DNA of 64,000 nucleotides from Bugulina stolonifera (Eukaryota; Bryozoa; Gymnolaemata; Cheilostomatida; Bugulidae): NCBI GenBank assembly GCA_935421135.1, contig OW285190.1, positions 2,790,001 to 2,854,000 of the forward strand, read 5' to 3'. Shown piece by piece: positions 11,941 to 23,283 of this stretch (position 1 is its first letter; each line of letters starts with the position of its first letter). The notes under the pieces were generated by a model. It saw only the letters and a program-made list of their open reading frames with translations, ran no database searches and was not told where the DNA came from. The position numbers and the translations under genes were made by a program.

Positions 11941-14194
11941 GGCATTGGCACAAGGCACCCTTCTTATTTTGGCCACCTCGTGTTTTCTAAAAGGAATTCA
12001 CATTTGAGGGTTCAGAGACCGGTTTCAGATCCATGAAAATTAAACGCCTTGACTGAGGTTTGAGCCCAAGCCTCTAGGGCACCTGATGGTTTAGTACAGT
12101 GAGCAGAACATGCTAGCAGAAACTATACGCTAGGGGGCCATAGATGAATACATTATAATATCCAGTTCGCTCATACCAAGTCTACAGCTAAACAGTGAAA
12201 CGTTTACTGTTGCTGAACTGGTACAGTGGAATGTTCTGTTCCTAGTGCTAGGTGATTGGGTGCTTATCATCGTAAAAGAAGACACATCAAGCTATGGGTA
12301 TAAAAACTACAATTGACACGCTCAGCATTGAGTGACTTCCACCATTTTATTTTGTTAAAGAGCACCATGGCCAGATCTGCTCATAGGACACAATGCTGCC
12401 TGTAGAAAGTATAGTACGACAGCAAAGAAACTGGCAAGACAAATTATAACGATGAGTTGGAACAAATCTAATACCACATTATGTTAATGTCTTCTGTTGT
12501 GGGCATTATGTGCACTAATATATGATTCACTTTCCTCTGCTGGTACAGAGATCTGATATAAATTCTGCACTAAAGTTTGGTCTATATCCACCATTAACTT
12601 CTATTATCTTATTCTACACATCCTCTTAGCTGCACTCTTTTTGGCAGATTGCTAAACCATCTTACAAAGTTGGTGATGATGAAGACAAGGCTTCATGTAC
12701 AAGCTTGCATACACATAATATTTGCACGTCTGATGTAGAGTACTGTCTTATGAAACTAATACTAACAATTTGAGATAATAATCTAACTCAATACAAATCA
12801 TATGTGCCTTGTTTACTTGATTCTGATGGCATTCTCTTAACGATGAGGTGAGCGACTCCCAGATAGTTTGTTGATGGTGCGGCTTTTGTTTTTATATGTG
12901 TCTTAAGAGGCTCAACTCTCTTAGTTGGGCTAAGATTTTTTTAGTAAAATTAAACTCTATTATAATTTGTCCCGCGTCACATTTTTTTTCTCCCAAAGCA
13001 CTTCTACTCCTGCTACAATGTGCCCCGGTGATTCAACATGACACGCCGAATGTAGCGCTAAGCTAAATGACATACGCTATACATGAAATCGGTTGATTAG
13101 ACTTTCTGAAGCGTTTTTTGCTTGGTGAACATTTACATCAGGCAATGAACACCATAAAATATAGCATCAGATGTATTATCCACCTTACTAACAAAAATGT
13201 TCATTGGCTGAGGGTCATGTAGAAGAAACTATGTTGGTGCGGTTAATGTTTAATGCATTATGGTAAACGCCACAGTTATGACCAGCATAAGTTAGTACGC
13301 ATTGACATGTGCAGTGTCATATTTGCTCCAATACAAGGTCACATTATTAGTCCAATTCATAAAGGAGGTCGGTTGCGTATGATTTTTCAGCATTACAATG
13401 GCGCCGATTCTGTATTGTCATTTTCACCAGATGAACAAAGAGCACTACCGTATTTTAAATCTCCAGTCAACCGACACTGCATGCGTATTTGTAGTAATAT
13501 ACACAATCATGCTGTGAAGTTGTTGAATGGTCAGATGATCACATTGTGCTTGCATGAACTTTAAATTGCATTACAGCGCGTCTTGATTTAGTGACTGGGC
13601 AATGTAAGTGGAATATTTTTGATTGATACTTATATACAGAGACTTTCACTTCTTAGTTGGTCTTTCTAGTTGTTAAGGTCCTTGCAACTCAAACTCCCTA
13701 CTCGGTCAGATAATAACTCACTTTCTCTGTATAACCAATAAATATTTACTGATGATCATATGGGTCGTCTTTGGTAGTTATTAGAATATTAGTACACATT
13801 AGTCTTTCACGCAATTAGAAAGCCTAGCACCACTCATAGACACTTCATTTTGGACTCAGAAGTTGTCTTACAGCGACAGTACCAAAACCCAAAAGTCATT
13901 ACAGTACCATCTACGGCAAAAAATGAATGCATTCTAGAACAGGGTTGCACCATCGTTACATAATTCTACATTCACTGTTGCCAATTAAATGCTTGGCTAT
14001 AAACAGAACAAACATGACTCATTAAAATGACAATGTACATGTACGTGTACATTTAAGTCTTCTGTAGTACATGTGCATTGAACCACTGCATAATACAATA
14101 TGTATATAATATACAAGTGAGGAAAACCCTTCCCTTATTTATTGATGGCACCAGTAGATTTGATAGTAAGTTATTCTTCTATCGCCTAATGTCT

Positions 14195-14738
14195 ATTCTG
14201 TTCTATTGTATTGTATTCTATTCTATTCTATTCTACTCTATTCTACTCTATTCTACTCTATTCTACTCTATTCTACTCTATTCTACTCTATTCTACTCTA
14301 TTCTACTCTATTCTACTCTATTCTACTCTATTCTACTCTATTCTACTCTATTCTACTCTATTCTACTCCATTCTACTCCATTCTACTCTATTCTACTCCA
14401 TTCTACTCCATTCTACTCCATTCTACTCCATTCTACTCCATTCTACTCCATTCTACTCCATTCTACTCCATTCTACTCCATTCTACTCCATTCTACTCCA
14501 TTCTACTCCATTCTACTCCATTCTACTCCATTCTACTCCATTCTACTCCATTCTACTCCATTCTACTCCATTCTACTCCATTCTATTCTATTCTACTCTA
14601 TTCTACTCTATTCTACTCTATTCTATTCTATTCTATTCTATTCTATTCTATTCTATTCTATTCTATTCTATTCTATTCTATTCTATTCTATTCTATTCTA
14701 TTCTATTCTATTCTATTCTATTTTATTCTATTCTATAC
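14195..14738. repeat. Pentanucleotide microsatellite with 10-bp higher-order units
   Basis: It begins with TTCTACTCTA 10-mers, switches to TTCTACTCCA 10-mers (about 14386-14580), then to pure TTCTA pentamers. The matching positions in units 1-3 (about 38440-38490 in unit 1) hold only a short degenerate TTCTA stretch, so the array grew in unit 0 or shrank in the others. All three plus-strand frames stay open here purely because of the repeat. Confidence 0.95.
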
Positions 14739-15049
14739 CATGCCTACACCATTGGGCAGATACATGTAATATTCTGCCTTCTACAGCAATAAATTTATAT
14801 CCCATAAATCATTCGTCACTCATCTTTGTTAACTATGGTGTTATAATGATATTTCTTTATCAGATATTTTGATGTGAAGTAGTAATCTAGCCATCCACAT
14901 TGCATTTCTTTCACTGGACGTGACTATCAGCCTATGCACTTGCATGTACATACAAACTAATACCCATGATGTCATGAAGTTTAAATTTGAATCTGTTTGA
15001 CACATTGACAGTTCCCAGTATTTCTTTGCATGTGAGGTGTTGAATACAG

Positions 15050-15510
15050 TCATGCTAAGGTACATGTAAATTGGTCTTCCCCTTGTGCCTTTGATTTGTA
15101 GATATTATGAAAGAAATCGCCCATATCAGTATCAGCTGTAACAACTGCATTGATTATATTACTATGTACTCTAACTCTTACATCAAAATTCTTCCCTTCC
15201 AATACTCGTGAATGTTCTTGATCGAGGCAGATTGTTCCAGATGATGGAACTCTCCCACCACTTTGATAAATTCTCCTTATTTTTCCATATTTCACTAAGT
15301 CAATGACTGATAGCATAAAAGCTAACTAATATCATCAAATTTAAGCTCCAAAGAGTGTACAATTGCTAGTTCACAACACCACTTTAAATATGAATCCATC
15401 AACACATTGACAAAAAGAGCAGGGCTAACACCTTTTCTTAACCAGAAATACTGGATCAATGCATTTATTGCGCTAAATCTTGCTCCTGTAAACGTAACAG
15501 GGAGATGCAT
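15050..15510 (-). pseudogene. Decayed coding fragments, unrecognised protein
   Basis: There are two adjacent minus-strand frames. The upstream one, about 15322-15510, contains IQYFWLRKGVSP and is preceded by an acceptor-like tract; the downstream one, 15050-15316, contains RIYQSGGRVPSSGT. They lie in different phases and recur at 38697-39250, 51060-51613 and 63445-63977. Between unit 0 and unit 1 the 88-residue downstream fragment differs at about 12 residues with few silent changes, so I see no sign of purifying selection. Likely the remains of one protein; family not recognised. Confidence 0.4.
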
Positions 15511-15658
15511 TTAAGGGCAAGTAGAATGAGTATATAGGAAATAAGACAATGTAACATTCCATTTCATGCATTTGTGACAGACAGCCACATATTTATTGAT
15601 TTATAGAAGAAATATCCACCACTTGGTAAACTACTGAATATTTCTGTTGGACGTTAGT

Positions 15659-16142
15659 TCACCAACTACACTGTTGCTGGCAATATGGTCTCATATCGTT
15701 TATGCAGTTGTAATTGCCATGACAAATGTTAGCCAAGCATTCATCAACACAAGCTGTAAAGGACAAACAATATGCTATTACAATATCTGTACATAATTCT
15801 TTATGTACCATCTATATTGTTACATGAATAAAAACTAAAATAGACAAATTTCCATTATTTTATATGTGGAAGAGCTAAAAGTCACACATTTCCTCACGAA
15901 TGTTCTGCAACATTGCCGTTTTGACTGAATTGTGTTGCGCTACAAAACACAAATTGCCAAATACTTGCCTTATATCAGACGCCTATTATGTAAAGTTGTA
16001 TGAGTTTAGTGTTAAAGTAATCTGTTTTAGTTTTACATCGCATTGAATGCATCATATAGGGGCATAAATTTCACTTACGATTTGCTGCAACTAGTCCAAG
16101 CGTAACAACCACCAGCATAGCGAAGAAGAAGACTTTCATCAT
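15659..16142 (-). CDS. Secreted six-cysteine peptide, unit 0 paralogue
   Basis: Spliced minus-strand gene. The first coding exon is 16142-16079 (21 codons plus one base) and encodes a classical signal peptide: M-M-K-V, a run FFFAMLVVV, then LVAAN. The donor is C|GTAAGT. The intron is 15754-16078 (325 bp), ending TTTACAG. The second exon, 15753-15659 (95 bp), gives a 30-residue tail with Cys spacing C-x3-C-x4-C-x5-C-x7-C-x3-C, then TGA. Phases match (one base plus two bases). A 5' untranslated exon ends at 16420, with a 267-bp intron whose acceptor leaves exon 1 starting at 16152. The poly(A) signal is AATAAA at 15597-15592. The TATA box has become CATAAAAG (16493-16500), so expression may be reduced. 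Likely an extracellular disulphide-rich peptide (antimicrobial, toxin-like or signalling); the family is not recognised. Confidence 0.75.
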
Positions 16143-16889
16143 TTTCAATTTTCTGGAAAATATTTAATAACTAACAGTAAATTTCAGAACCGAAAATTAC
16201 CATTATATTCCAAATAGAGCAGGAGACTTCTCATCTATCGACAGTGCACACGTATACGAGAATTCAGACCAGATTGATGCCAGCACATTAGTTAAAAACA
16301 AGATAAATATCTCATCGATTGCTTATTTTTATATCAATTAGATGATGAGAAGGTTGTTGTGATTACGCACGTACAACACAGTTTAATTGTTATACCAGAC
16401 TACCAAGTATTTAACTTACCTAATAAAAATAATGTTATGACCTTCAACAAACAGAGTTCAAGTGCATCTGACTTTCTCCGAGAATTTCCACACTTTTATG
16501 CCAAGCTCTAATTTTGGCCATTTACCAAAGCACAGTACTAAAACTCCTCACCATGAAGTTGAAGTCTAGTGCATGTAGTGGCGTGTCATTGGAATGAACG
16601 GATCCTGGTACAATGTCATCGCTTACCGTCAGGCGTTAACTCTCAGTGCGTTGTCGGTGATACTAGAAAAACATGCAACCATCGGAAGTGTTTCAAAGTG
16701 GATGAGATATTTGCGACGAATGACATTCTTATTTCATCTGGACCTGTACAGTTGCACATAATTGTCACCAAGTGTGTTTAATATGTGACTCTGAGATCAT
16801 CTGGTTTAGTAAGGGATGACTCTGAGTGTATTGTTTTTCAAGGGAAGCAATGCCCAATCATTAATTTCACATTCTGATGGACATAGATA

Positions 16890-17300
16890 GGTGTCAGGTT
16901 GGCACGGTTGGTGGAATACATACACAAACCGAGAGGTTGTGAGTTCAAACTCCCAACTGTGTCATTTCTGACAAAGGCCTTCAGCAAGCCTGTCACCCTA
17001 GCTGCGCCTGTTCGGATTAGGGCGTATAAATAATACAGGAGGTCCTGTGTAGTGTGTACATCAAAACACCCACGTTAAAAGATCCACCTCTGCCCTGATT
17101 CGCAAAGAGAAGCCATATTCTGGCAGAGTATGTGACCACATGTGGGTGGCAGGTTGATGTAGCAGTCACTGCCCATGCTCTCCTGTTGTGGAAGGTGAGC
17201 TCTTCCACTCAGAGCCCAGCTCCTGTCGCTCATACAAGTGTCAAACTTCTGAGGTCCGTTAAATAGGAAAGCCAAGTGGCTCGATAGTAACAAAAACAAA
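16890..17300 (+). mobile_element. tRNA-derived SINE (family B), unit 0
   Basis: There is an A box-like TGGCACGGTTG at 16900-16910 and a B box GAGTTCAAACTCC at 16941-16953, with near-tRNA spacing (42 bases against 44). A conserved body follows, including CCACCTCTGCCCTGATTCG. Related copies sit at the same place in units 1 and 2. One A-box position departs from consensus. The 3' end is not sharp. Confidence 0.6.
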
Positions 17301-18474
17301 TGAATATGAATGTATCATTGCCAACACGGAATTAATGTTTATTAGACAACGGGATGAAGAATTGGTTCACAACTTCCTAAGTCACAGAGCCAACCTGGTT
17401 TGGAAAAGATAACAGACTATAAAATATTCCAGACTGATATTTATAGAATCGAGAGATGAGATATTGTTACACTTAAATGTATATTTTTTGTGTATGCTTC
17501 TTACGTAAGAAATAATCACTGTCAGTACCCGAGTACTGAAATCTGGCAACGACCCACGTAAACAGTTACATTAGAATAACTGACAATCTTCAACCTGTTT
17601 GATCTAATGCTGTCAAACAGTTTACCGAAAACTTTCATACAGTTACGCTGTATGTTCCTATATTATAGCTTCATACACGTAACAAAGACACTTGCAATTA
17701 CAATACAATTATATGAGCCATGTCTACCTACACTGCAACGTAATGTCATCGCATATGCAAACAGTATACAGTTTTTTACAACTATTCCCGTAAAATATAT
17801 ATAGTAATAGAGAGCGTAAACTGTATCATCGGAATGACTACGTTGTACTATTTGTTTAATTCAGATAATTGTGACAATTACCACGCATCAGCAATAGTAA
17901 AAATATCACTAATAGAGGCTGCCAATAGTCTATTATATTTTATGTACATGTAAATGGTTGTATACTAGAACAAATGTACATCATAAGGTATATTGGAAAG
18001 AAATAGAACTATATTCTGCAATTAATAAGGCAATTTGAATCCGTCCTACATGTATATACTGTGGCTCTTTTAGAAATATATCAATAATTCAATATTACTA
18101 AGTGTGACTATTATTTTCCACTTGATGTCAGGCGTTAAGCGAATCCTGAACAGGAATTCTATTAAATAATTTGCACACATCTCTCTAGCTAACAGAAAAT
18201 TTTTTCAGAGTTTACTTTCTTACTTGAAATTACTAGAAAATTCATGGTTTAGACACGCCATGAAGAGGAACGAATGGCAGACCCTCAATTCTGAGTATAT
18301 CGGCGATAGTTTTCACCACGGTTAAATGTGTCTTACTTTTATAATAGTGGCGTGTGAGCTCACCAAGTTCTCACTACCACTCTTTAGCCATTGCCTGTTA
18401 TGAACTCAGTGTGAAACACTACTACAAAGCTGAAACGGGCAGTGCTAGTGCTGCCGTTTTTCTTGTGCCTCGCC

Positions 18475-18695
18475 GTGATATGGCTGAACTTGTATTGACA
18501 AGGGCAGAGGTGGAACTTCATCCTGCATGCGGATGAAATTCAAGCAGGGCACCTCCATTATTTTAAGTCTTTATCTGCGCGGACCGAGTGGGCAGCGTAA
18601 GCCTGAACAGCTTATCACCACCACGGAATCGATACCAGGCTGTCTGGACTAGACGCAAGCATCTTTACCCTTAGGCCATACCGACTGACTCATGA
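18475..18695 (-). mobile_element. tRNA-derived SINE (family C), unit 0
   Basis: On the minus strand, A box TGGCCTAAGGG (18678-18668) and B box GGTATCGATTCC (18636-18625) have tRNA-like spacing. The body continues toward lower coordinates. Orthologous copies are near 41760-41985 and 54123-54348, where the B box reads GGTTTCGATTCC. Confidence 0.65.
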
Positions 18696-19461
18696 AACAA
18701 ACTTGTGAAAGAATTTATGATACATTGTACAATGTCAAGGAGGAGAAAGATTAAACTGACGTTAGCACTGAGATTGTATCAGATAAGTCCAGCATAGAAC
18801 GCAACATTAGATTATTTGTCAGCTGCTTTACTGGACTTTCTTCCAGACAGGCTTTGTTAGTACTGGTTGTGTCTAGCAGTTTATGGCAAACGTCATAAAT
18901 TGCGCAGTCATGTCTGACATGGATTACATCGGAATACTTGATGTTGATTTGTTATAACACAAGGTTAGATTTCGTCGTTCATTCTCTTTCCAATGCTGCA
19001 CTTGCTACTGTCTCTTCAACATGTTACCAGTGTCTGTTAGATGGGTGCAAATGCTTCACATGGCCTCCAAGAATTTTTCCGCTGAATTTTGCATTGGCCC
19101 TTTGCCAGAATACAGTGCTAACCACTTGTTCATGGAAATGAAAGCTCGTGCTTAGGGTTCTGTATTATTGGGGGATATACATACCAGTATTATATTATAT
19201 CACATCCTACCAGCGTGACTAGAAACTTAGTTAGTTGGCTGCATGCCTTTGAAAGAAAAAATTTCAATAAACAGAAGCTATTGCACAAAATTCTAGGTGC
19301 CTTGGACTATTGCTATGTAGGGGCAGATTGTTACATCATTTCACAATTTGTTCCATTCTGCCATGTGACCACAACACAGTCATTTGACTATAGACAAAGT
19401 TCCAGCATGATTACTTACAGTCCCACATATTCATGTCAGGCTTTCTAGATTATTATACATG

Positions 19462-19469
19462 TAGCTTGT
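19462..19469. repeat. Direct repeat TAGCTTGT flanking the Ty3 fragment (left)
   Basis: The same 8 bases occur at 30372-30379. In the uninterrupted copies (42730-42737, 55093-55100) the word occurs once, followed directly by CGG. It is either a target duplication or microhomology at the junction. Confidence 0.6.
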
Positions 19470-19539
19470 TTTTGACTAAGCATTACTATGATACATTACA
19501 CCATACACAACATAAACATGGTGCCCCAAGCGATCTGAA

Positions 19540-20316
19540 ATGGCAGAGTGTGACTTTCTAGTACCTAAACCTATACAGGATGGAGCTGATCTATCCAATG
19601 AGTGGTTCAGATTTTCTGAAGAATTCCAACTATACCTAACAGCTTTTGAAAAAGAAAACAAGAATGACAAGGTAAAAATAGCCATTCTTCTCAGGTGCAT
19701 AGGTCCTAGAGGTGTTGACATGTTTAGGAGCTTAAAGTTCAGTGGATCAAAGAATAAGGATTGTTATAACGATGTCATCAGCCAATTCCAAGCTTTCTGT
19801 GTCAAGTCTAGCAACAAGATTATTAAAAGACATCAGCTTTTGTCAACAAAGCAGGGATGCATGACCATTGATGAATACATCACCTCTCTACACAAAATGG
19901 CAAGAGAGTGCAAACTGGATCAGATGTTTAATGACTTCATGCTACAAGCACTACTGCTGGGAGTCAATGATGAACAGGTTAGAAGAAAACTGCTAGAAAC
20001 TGATGAGCTTGAATTGGATGACGCCATCAGGAAATGCAGAATCCCAGAAACAACCCAAGCAGACATGAGGACTATCAAAGCAGAACCTGCTGATGAGTCA
20101 GTTCATGCATTAATGTTCAATGGCAGACAAAACAAGCATAACAAGAACAAACAAAGTGGTGATACTGACAATGAAACACCAGCAAGCAAACACCAATCCA
20201 AGGCAACTTGTGGCAACTGTGGCATATCACATCGACCTCGACAGTGCCCAGCCTACGGACAGAAATGCCACGACTGTGGGAAATACAACCATTACAAAAA
20301 AACTATGCAGAACTAA
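19540..20316 (+). pseudogene. gag: Ty3/Gypsy Gag with frameshifted second zinc knuckle
   Basis: A 258-codon frame encodes the capsid-like region (residues about 15-150) and a C-terminal nucleocapsid. The first knuckle is C-x2-C-x3-H-x4-C (CGNC...H...C) and the second begins CHDCGKYNH. In Gypsy elements Gag forms the particle shell and the knuckles bind RNA. The last knuckle cysteine is lost because a run of seven A (about 20296-20302) throws the frame; in the +1 frame a Cys and basic residues follow immediately, then a stop at 20335. This looks like a one-base expansion of an A6 run rather than a standard recoding site. ATG at 19540 is the natural start after a 70-bp leader. Confidence 0.85.
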
Positions 20317-20347
20317 ACGTGTTTTAGTGAGTTGAGATGATTCAGAG

Positions 20348-21658
20348 ATGTCGCTTATGTGTGTGCAGGTAATCAGGTCCAACAGAAAACCGCTCTGTAA
20401 CATACAGACAACAGCTGATCAAACACAATACAACATACAATATCAATTGAACACAGGTGCATCATGCAACATATTTAATTATCGAGACTACTGCACACTC
20501 AGAAAACCACGCATGACCAATGACAGACCATACCTTCTGCTGTTTGATGGTTCCAAGACGAGACCACTAGGGCAATGTCAAGTGTTAATGAATGGAAAGC
20601 TATTCAAAATTTTTGTGTTGAAAACATCTAGTCTCAGCGTGCTCTCTGTAGACACATGTTTAGAGCTTGGTCTACTATCCATCAAACAGGAGTGGGTGAA
20701 TCTTGTCAGTGCTACACCGAGCGTGGAAGACTTGGCTGAGCAATACCAGGATATCTTTAAAGGCGCCGGATGCCTACCTGGCGAATACCACATAGAGCTT
20801 GATAAAGATTCCATACCCAGAAAGAATCACAATCGCAAGGTACCGGTATCTATGCTTACTGACTTAAAGAAGAAACTGAAAAGTTTGGAAAAGCAGCAAA
20901 TATGTCAGAAAGTTGATTATCCAACATATTGGATCAACAACATGGTCTCCATAAGAAAACCAAATGGAAACTTTAGAGTATGTCTAGACCCTTCGAACTT
21001 AAACAAAGTGATCAAGAGAAACCATTTTTCAATGCCAACACTAGATGATGTGTTAGTAGAACTCAGAGGTGCCAAAGTATTTTCCCTCTGTGATGCAAAA
21101 GACGGTTTTCTTCAAGTCAAGCTAGACCAGGAGTCAAGTGATTTAACAACATTCTGGACGCCATTCGGGAAGTACAAATGGTTGAGAATGCCTTTTGGAT
21201 TGGTATCTAGCAGTGAAGAATTTCAAAGGAAGCTTTCAGAAGCCCTTGATGGTTTGAAAGGGGTTACGGTAGTAGCCGATGATATACTGATATATGGAAA
21301 AGGTGGTGACAAAGAAGCTGCCATGCAAGACCACAATGAAAACCTAGAGAAACTTTTTGCTAGGGAACTAGATGTCAACTTGAAACTTAACAGAGAAAAA
21401 TGTCGTTTCTTGCTCACTGAACTCCCATACATAGGTCACATCATTTCAGCAAATGGCGTGAAGCCCGACCCAAAGAAAGTCAGTGCAATCAAGAACATGA
21501 AAGCCCCAACAGACAGTGATGGGGTAAGAAGGTTTCTTGGACATGTCAATTATGTCTCCAAACTTGTTCCTAACTGTTCTGCAGAGAGTGAACCACTACG
21601 GAGACTAGTAAATGCCAGCAATAAGGATTTCGTATGGGCTGAAGACCAAGAGAATGCC
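20348..21658 (+). pseudogene. pol: Ty3/Gypsy Pol, protease and reverse transcriptase part
   Basis: Reads the retropepsin region (residues about 28-115), then reverse transcriptase (about 165-400). RT motifs include WINNMVSIRKPNG, the first catalytic region LCDAKDGF, WLRMPFGL, and the VADD active-site box at about residues 309-312. The protease active-site word is NTGA where D-T-G-A is expected, so the catalytic Asp is replaced by Asn and the protease should be inactive. Retroviral-type homology stops at the Polinton junction (21659). The open frame continuing to 22675 (His/Arg runs) is just translation of the Polinton TIR. The remaining RNase H piece is at 30219-30371. Confidence 0.9.
21653..21658. 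repeat. Polinton target-site duplication AATGCC (left)
   Basis: The identical six bases are at 30219-30224. Six-base duplications are the hallmark of Polinton/Maverick integration. Confidence 0.95.
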
Positions 21659-22284
21659 AGTAGTATAGCCAGTGCACTTCTATACAGACACGCACTCATT
21701 GACCCCTGTTTTCAACCAATCACAAGCCGGTATTTCCGATTTCAACCAATCACAGAAGAGCACAAAAATTTTGCACACGACCTTGCCAAGGTCACCCCAA
21801 AATCCCCCCTTCTGATTGGTCGAAAAAATATTTGCACACTTGACCCCAAACCCGGCCACGACCCCTTCCCTCCCTCCTTCCCACCATCCTCCCCTCCCCC
21901 ACTCTTCCCTCCTCCCCCGCCACTGCCCTCGTCCCGTCCGCACCATCGCCGCCGCCACCACCACCCTCACCACCGCCACCACCACCACCACCACCACCAC
22001 CACCACCACCACCACCACCACCACCACCACCACCACCACCACCACCACCACCACCACCACCACCACCACCACCACCACCACCACCACCACCACCACCACC
22101 ACCACCACCACCACCACCACCACCACCACCACCACCACCACCACCACCACCACCACCACCACCACCACCACCACCACCACCACCACCACCACCACCACCA
22201 CCACCACCACCACCACCACCACCCTCACCACCGCCGCCACCACCACCACCACCACCACCACCACCACCACCACCACCACCACCC

Positions 22285-22316
<32 letters not shown>

Positions 22317-22690
22317 GCCACCGCCACCGCCACCGCCACCGCCACCGCCACCGCCACCGCCACCGCCACCGCCACCGCCACCGCCACCGCCACCGCCACC
22401 GCCACCGCCACCGCCACCGCCACCGCCACCGCCACCGCCACCGCCACCGCCACCGCCACCACCACCACCACCACCACCACCGCCATCACCGCCGCCATCA
22501 CCGTCCCCCGCCATCACCCTCCTCCACCGCCGCCCACCCTCCCCCGCAACCCCCACTCACCCGAACGACCGATCGTTTGAGGCGGTCAAGCCGCTACCGC
22601 CTACGTTGCGTGCGGCGCCGACCGTACACGTGGAGGCGACGCCAGTGCCCCGTATCCACCGGGCCAAGCGACTAGGCCGCGGCCCACCGC
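21659..22690. repeat. Left terminal inverted repeat of the Polinton (about 1.03 kb)
   Basis: It matches the complement of 29622-30218. The outer 290 bp carry CCAAT boxes at 21716-21720 and 21746-21750 and an inverted one at 21815-21819. The centre is an expanded microsatellite (about 21945-22500): first (ACC)n, then (CCGCCA)n. The inner 190 bp is GC-rich unique sequence ending near GGCCGCGGCCC. Relative to the right TIR it is about 430 bp longer, mostly in the microsatellite, with a roughly 24-bp extra segment near 21770. Confidence 0.95.
21945..22500. repeat. Expanded (ACC)n and (CCGCCA)n microsatellite within the left TIR
   Basis: About 300 bp of nearly pure trinucleotide ACC is followed by about 190 bp of the CCGCCA hexamer. 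The right TIR has only a short mixed GGT/GGC tract (about 29830-29960). Open frames here encode His, Thr, Val or Gly runs and are artefacts. Confidence 0.95.
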
Positions 22691-22717
22691 CCATCCCGAG
22701 TTCCACTGGGGTGGGAC

Positions 22718-22778
22718 TATAAAAGATAAGTTTGTCTGATGATAGTATTAATACAAAGAAGACTTAGTCATAGCAAAC
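22718..22778 (+). promoter_or_regulatory. TATA promoter of the leftmost Polinton gene
   Basis: TATAAAAG at 22718-22725 lies just inside the left TIR and about 54 bp before the first ATG (22779), a usual spacing for a short 5' leader. There is no other strong TATA until 27183. Confidence 0.6.
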
Positions 22779-23283
22779 ATGTCTTTTCTCACCGAAGGAG
22801 CAGCGGAGAGATTATGTACTTTTAAAGGAAGTCCTCCCGAAGTCTGTATGGGATTATATGATCAAAAGTAATATCGAAGAGACGAATAGTCCATGGATGT
22901 GGTATTGGGTTGACAGACTTGCCCATAATTCCTTAGTGGTAGAGCTTGCCATCTATTTTAGAACACGTTCACTCTCTATGACTATCCCTTTTAAGATAGG
23001 AGAAGAAAAGTTGAGGAAAATGGCACTTTGTTATGAAGACTTAACAGGAGCTAGGTCAAGATTTTCATGTATGGTAGAAACAAAAAACGCATCCGTTTCT
23101 TCTCCCTTACTCCTTCTTAGGAATGCGGAGTTGTCAACCTGGTGTAGAGTGGAGGTTGAGAAGATTATTGAAGATAGAAACTGGGATGAAACTAGTGTGG
23201 GAGCGGAGGCCACTTCTTACTATATCTGGATAATGAACCTGGTGGAGAAGGCTCAAAGAATGAACTCTATCATAGGGTATTGA
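22774..23283 (+). pseudogene. Polinton protein A, unknown function, start region frameshifted
   Basis: The main frame is open from 22774 to 23283, with the first in-frame ATG at 22858 (141 codons). The stretch before that ATG still looks coding (basic and hydrophobic mix, YVLLKEVLPKSVW), so the true start is probably the ATG at 22779, now in another frame that ends after 30 codons; a one-base indel near the start would explain this. The protein is mixed alpha-type with no recognised domain. It lies directly after the TATA promoter and runs into the next frame, which overlaps it and has no ATG. Proteins A and B may once have been one gene. Confidence 0.5.

Larger units (their letters stand above)
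10957..19469. repeat. Unit 0: diverged partial copy of the 12.36-kb repeat
   Basis: This stretch aligns in order with about 33810-42737 of unit 1 but is clearly more diverged than units 1-3 are from one another. Compared with unit 1 it lacks a SINE (empty site about 13588-13598), lacks a block corresponding to about 34040-34450, lacks a 93-bp intron-like insert (35834-35926), and has a large pentanucleotide expansion at 14195-14738. It contains the older peptide gene (15659-16142, minus). It ends at TAGCTTGT (19462-19469), where the Ty3 fragment begins. Confidence 0.85.

Noticed and set aside
14078..14872. Long overlapping plus-strand frames
   Set aside because: All three frames stay open only because the TTCTA/TTCCA repeat lacks stops.
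20290..20310. Possible -1 slippery site AAAAAAC at the end of gag
   Set aside because: The heptamer is out of phase with the gag frame, and the frame that restores the zinc knuckle is +1 and stops at once. A one-base run expansion explains it better.
21680..22580. Poly-His, poly-Thr, poly-Val and poly-Gly frames on both strands
   Set aside because: They are microsatellite DNA of the Polinton left TIR. The 775-codon 'pol' frame is pol joined by chance to this repeat.
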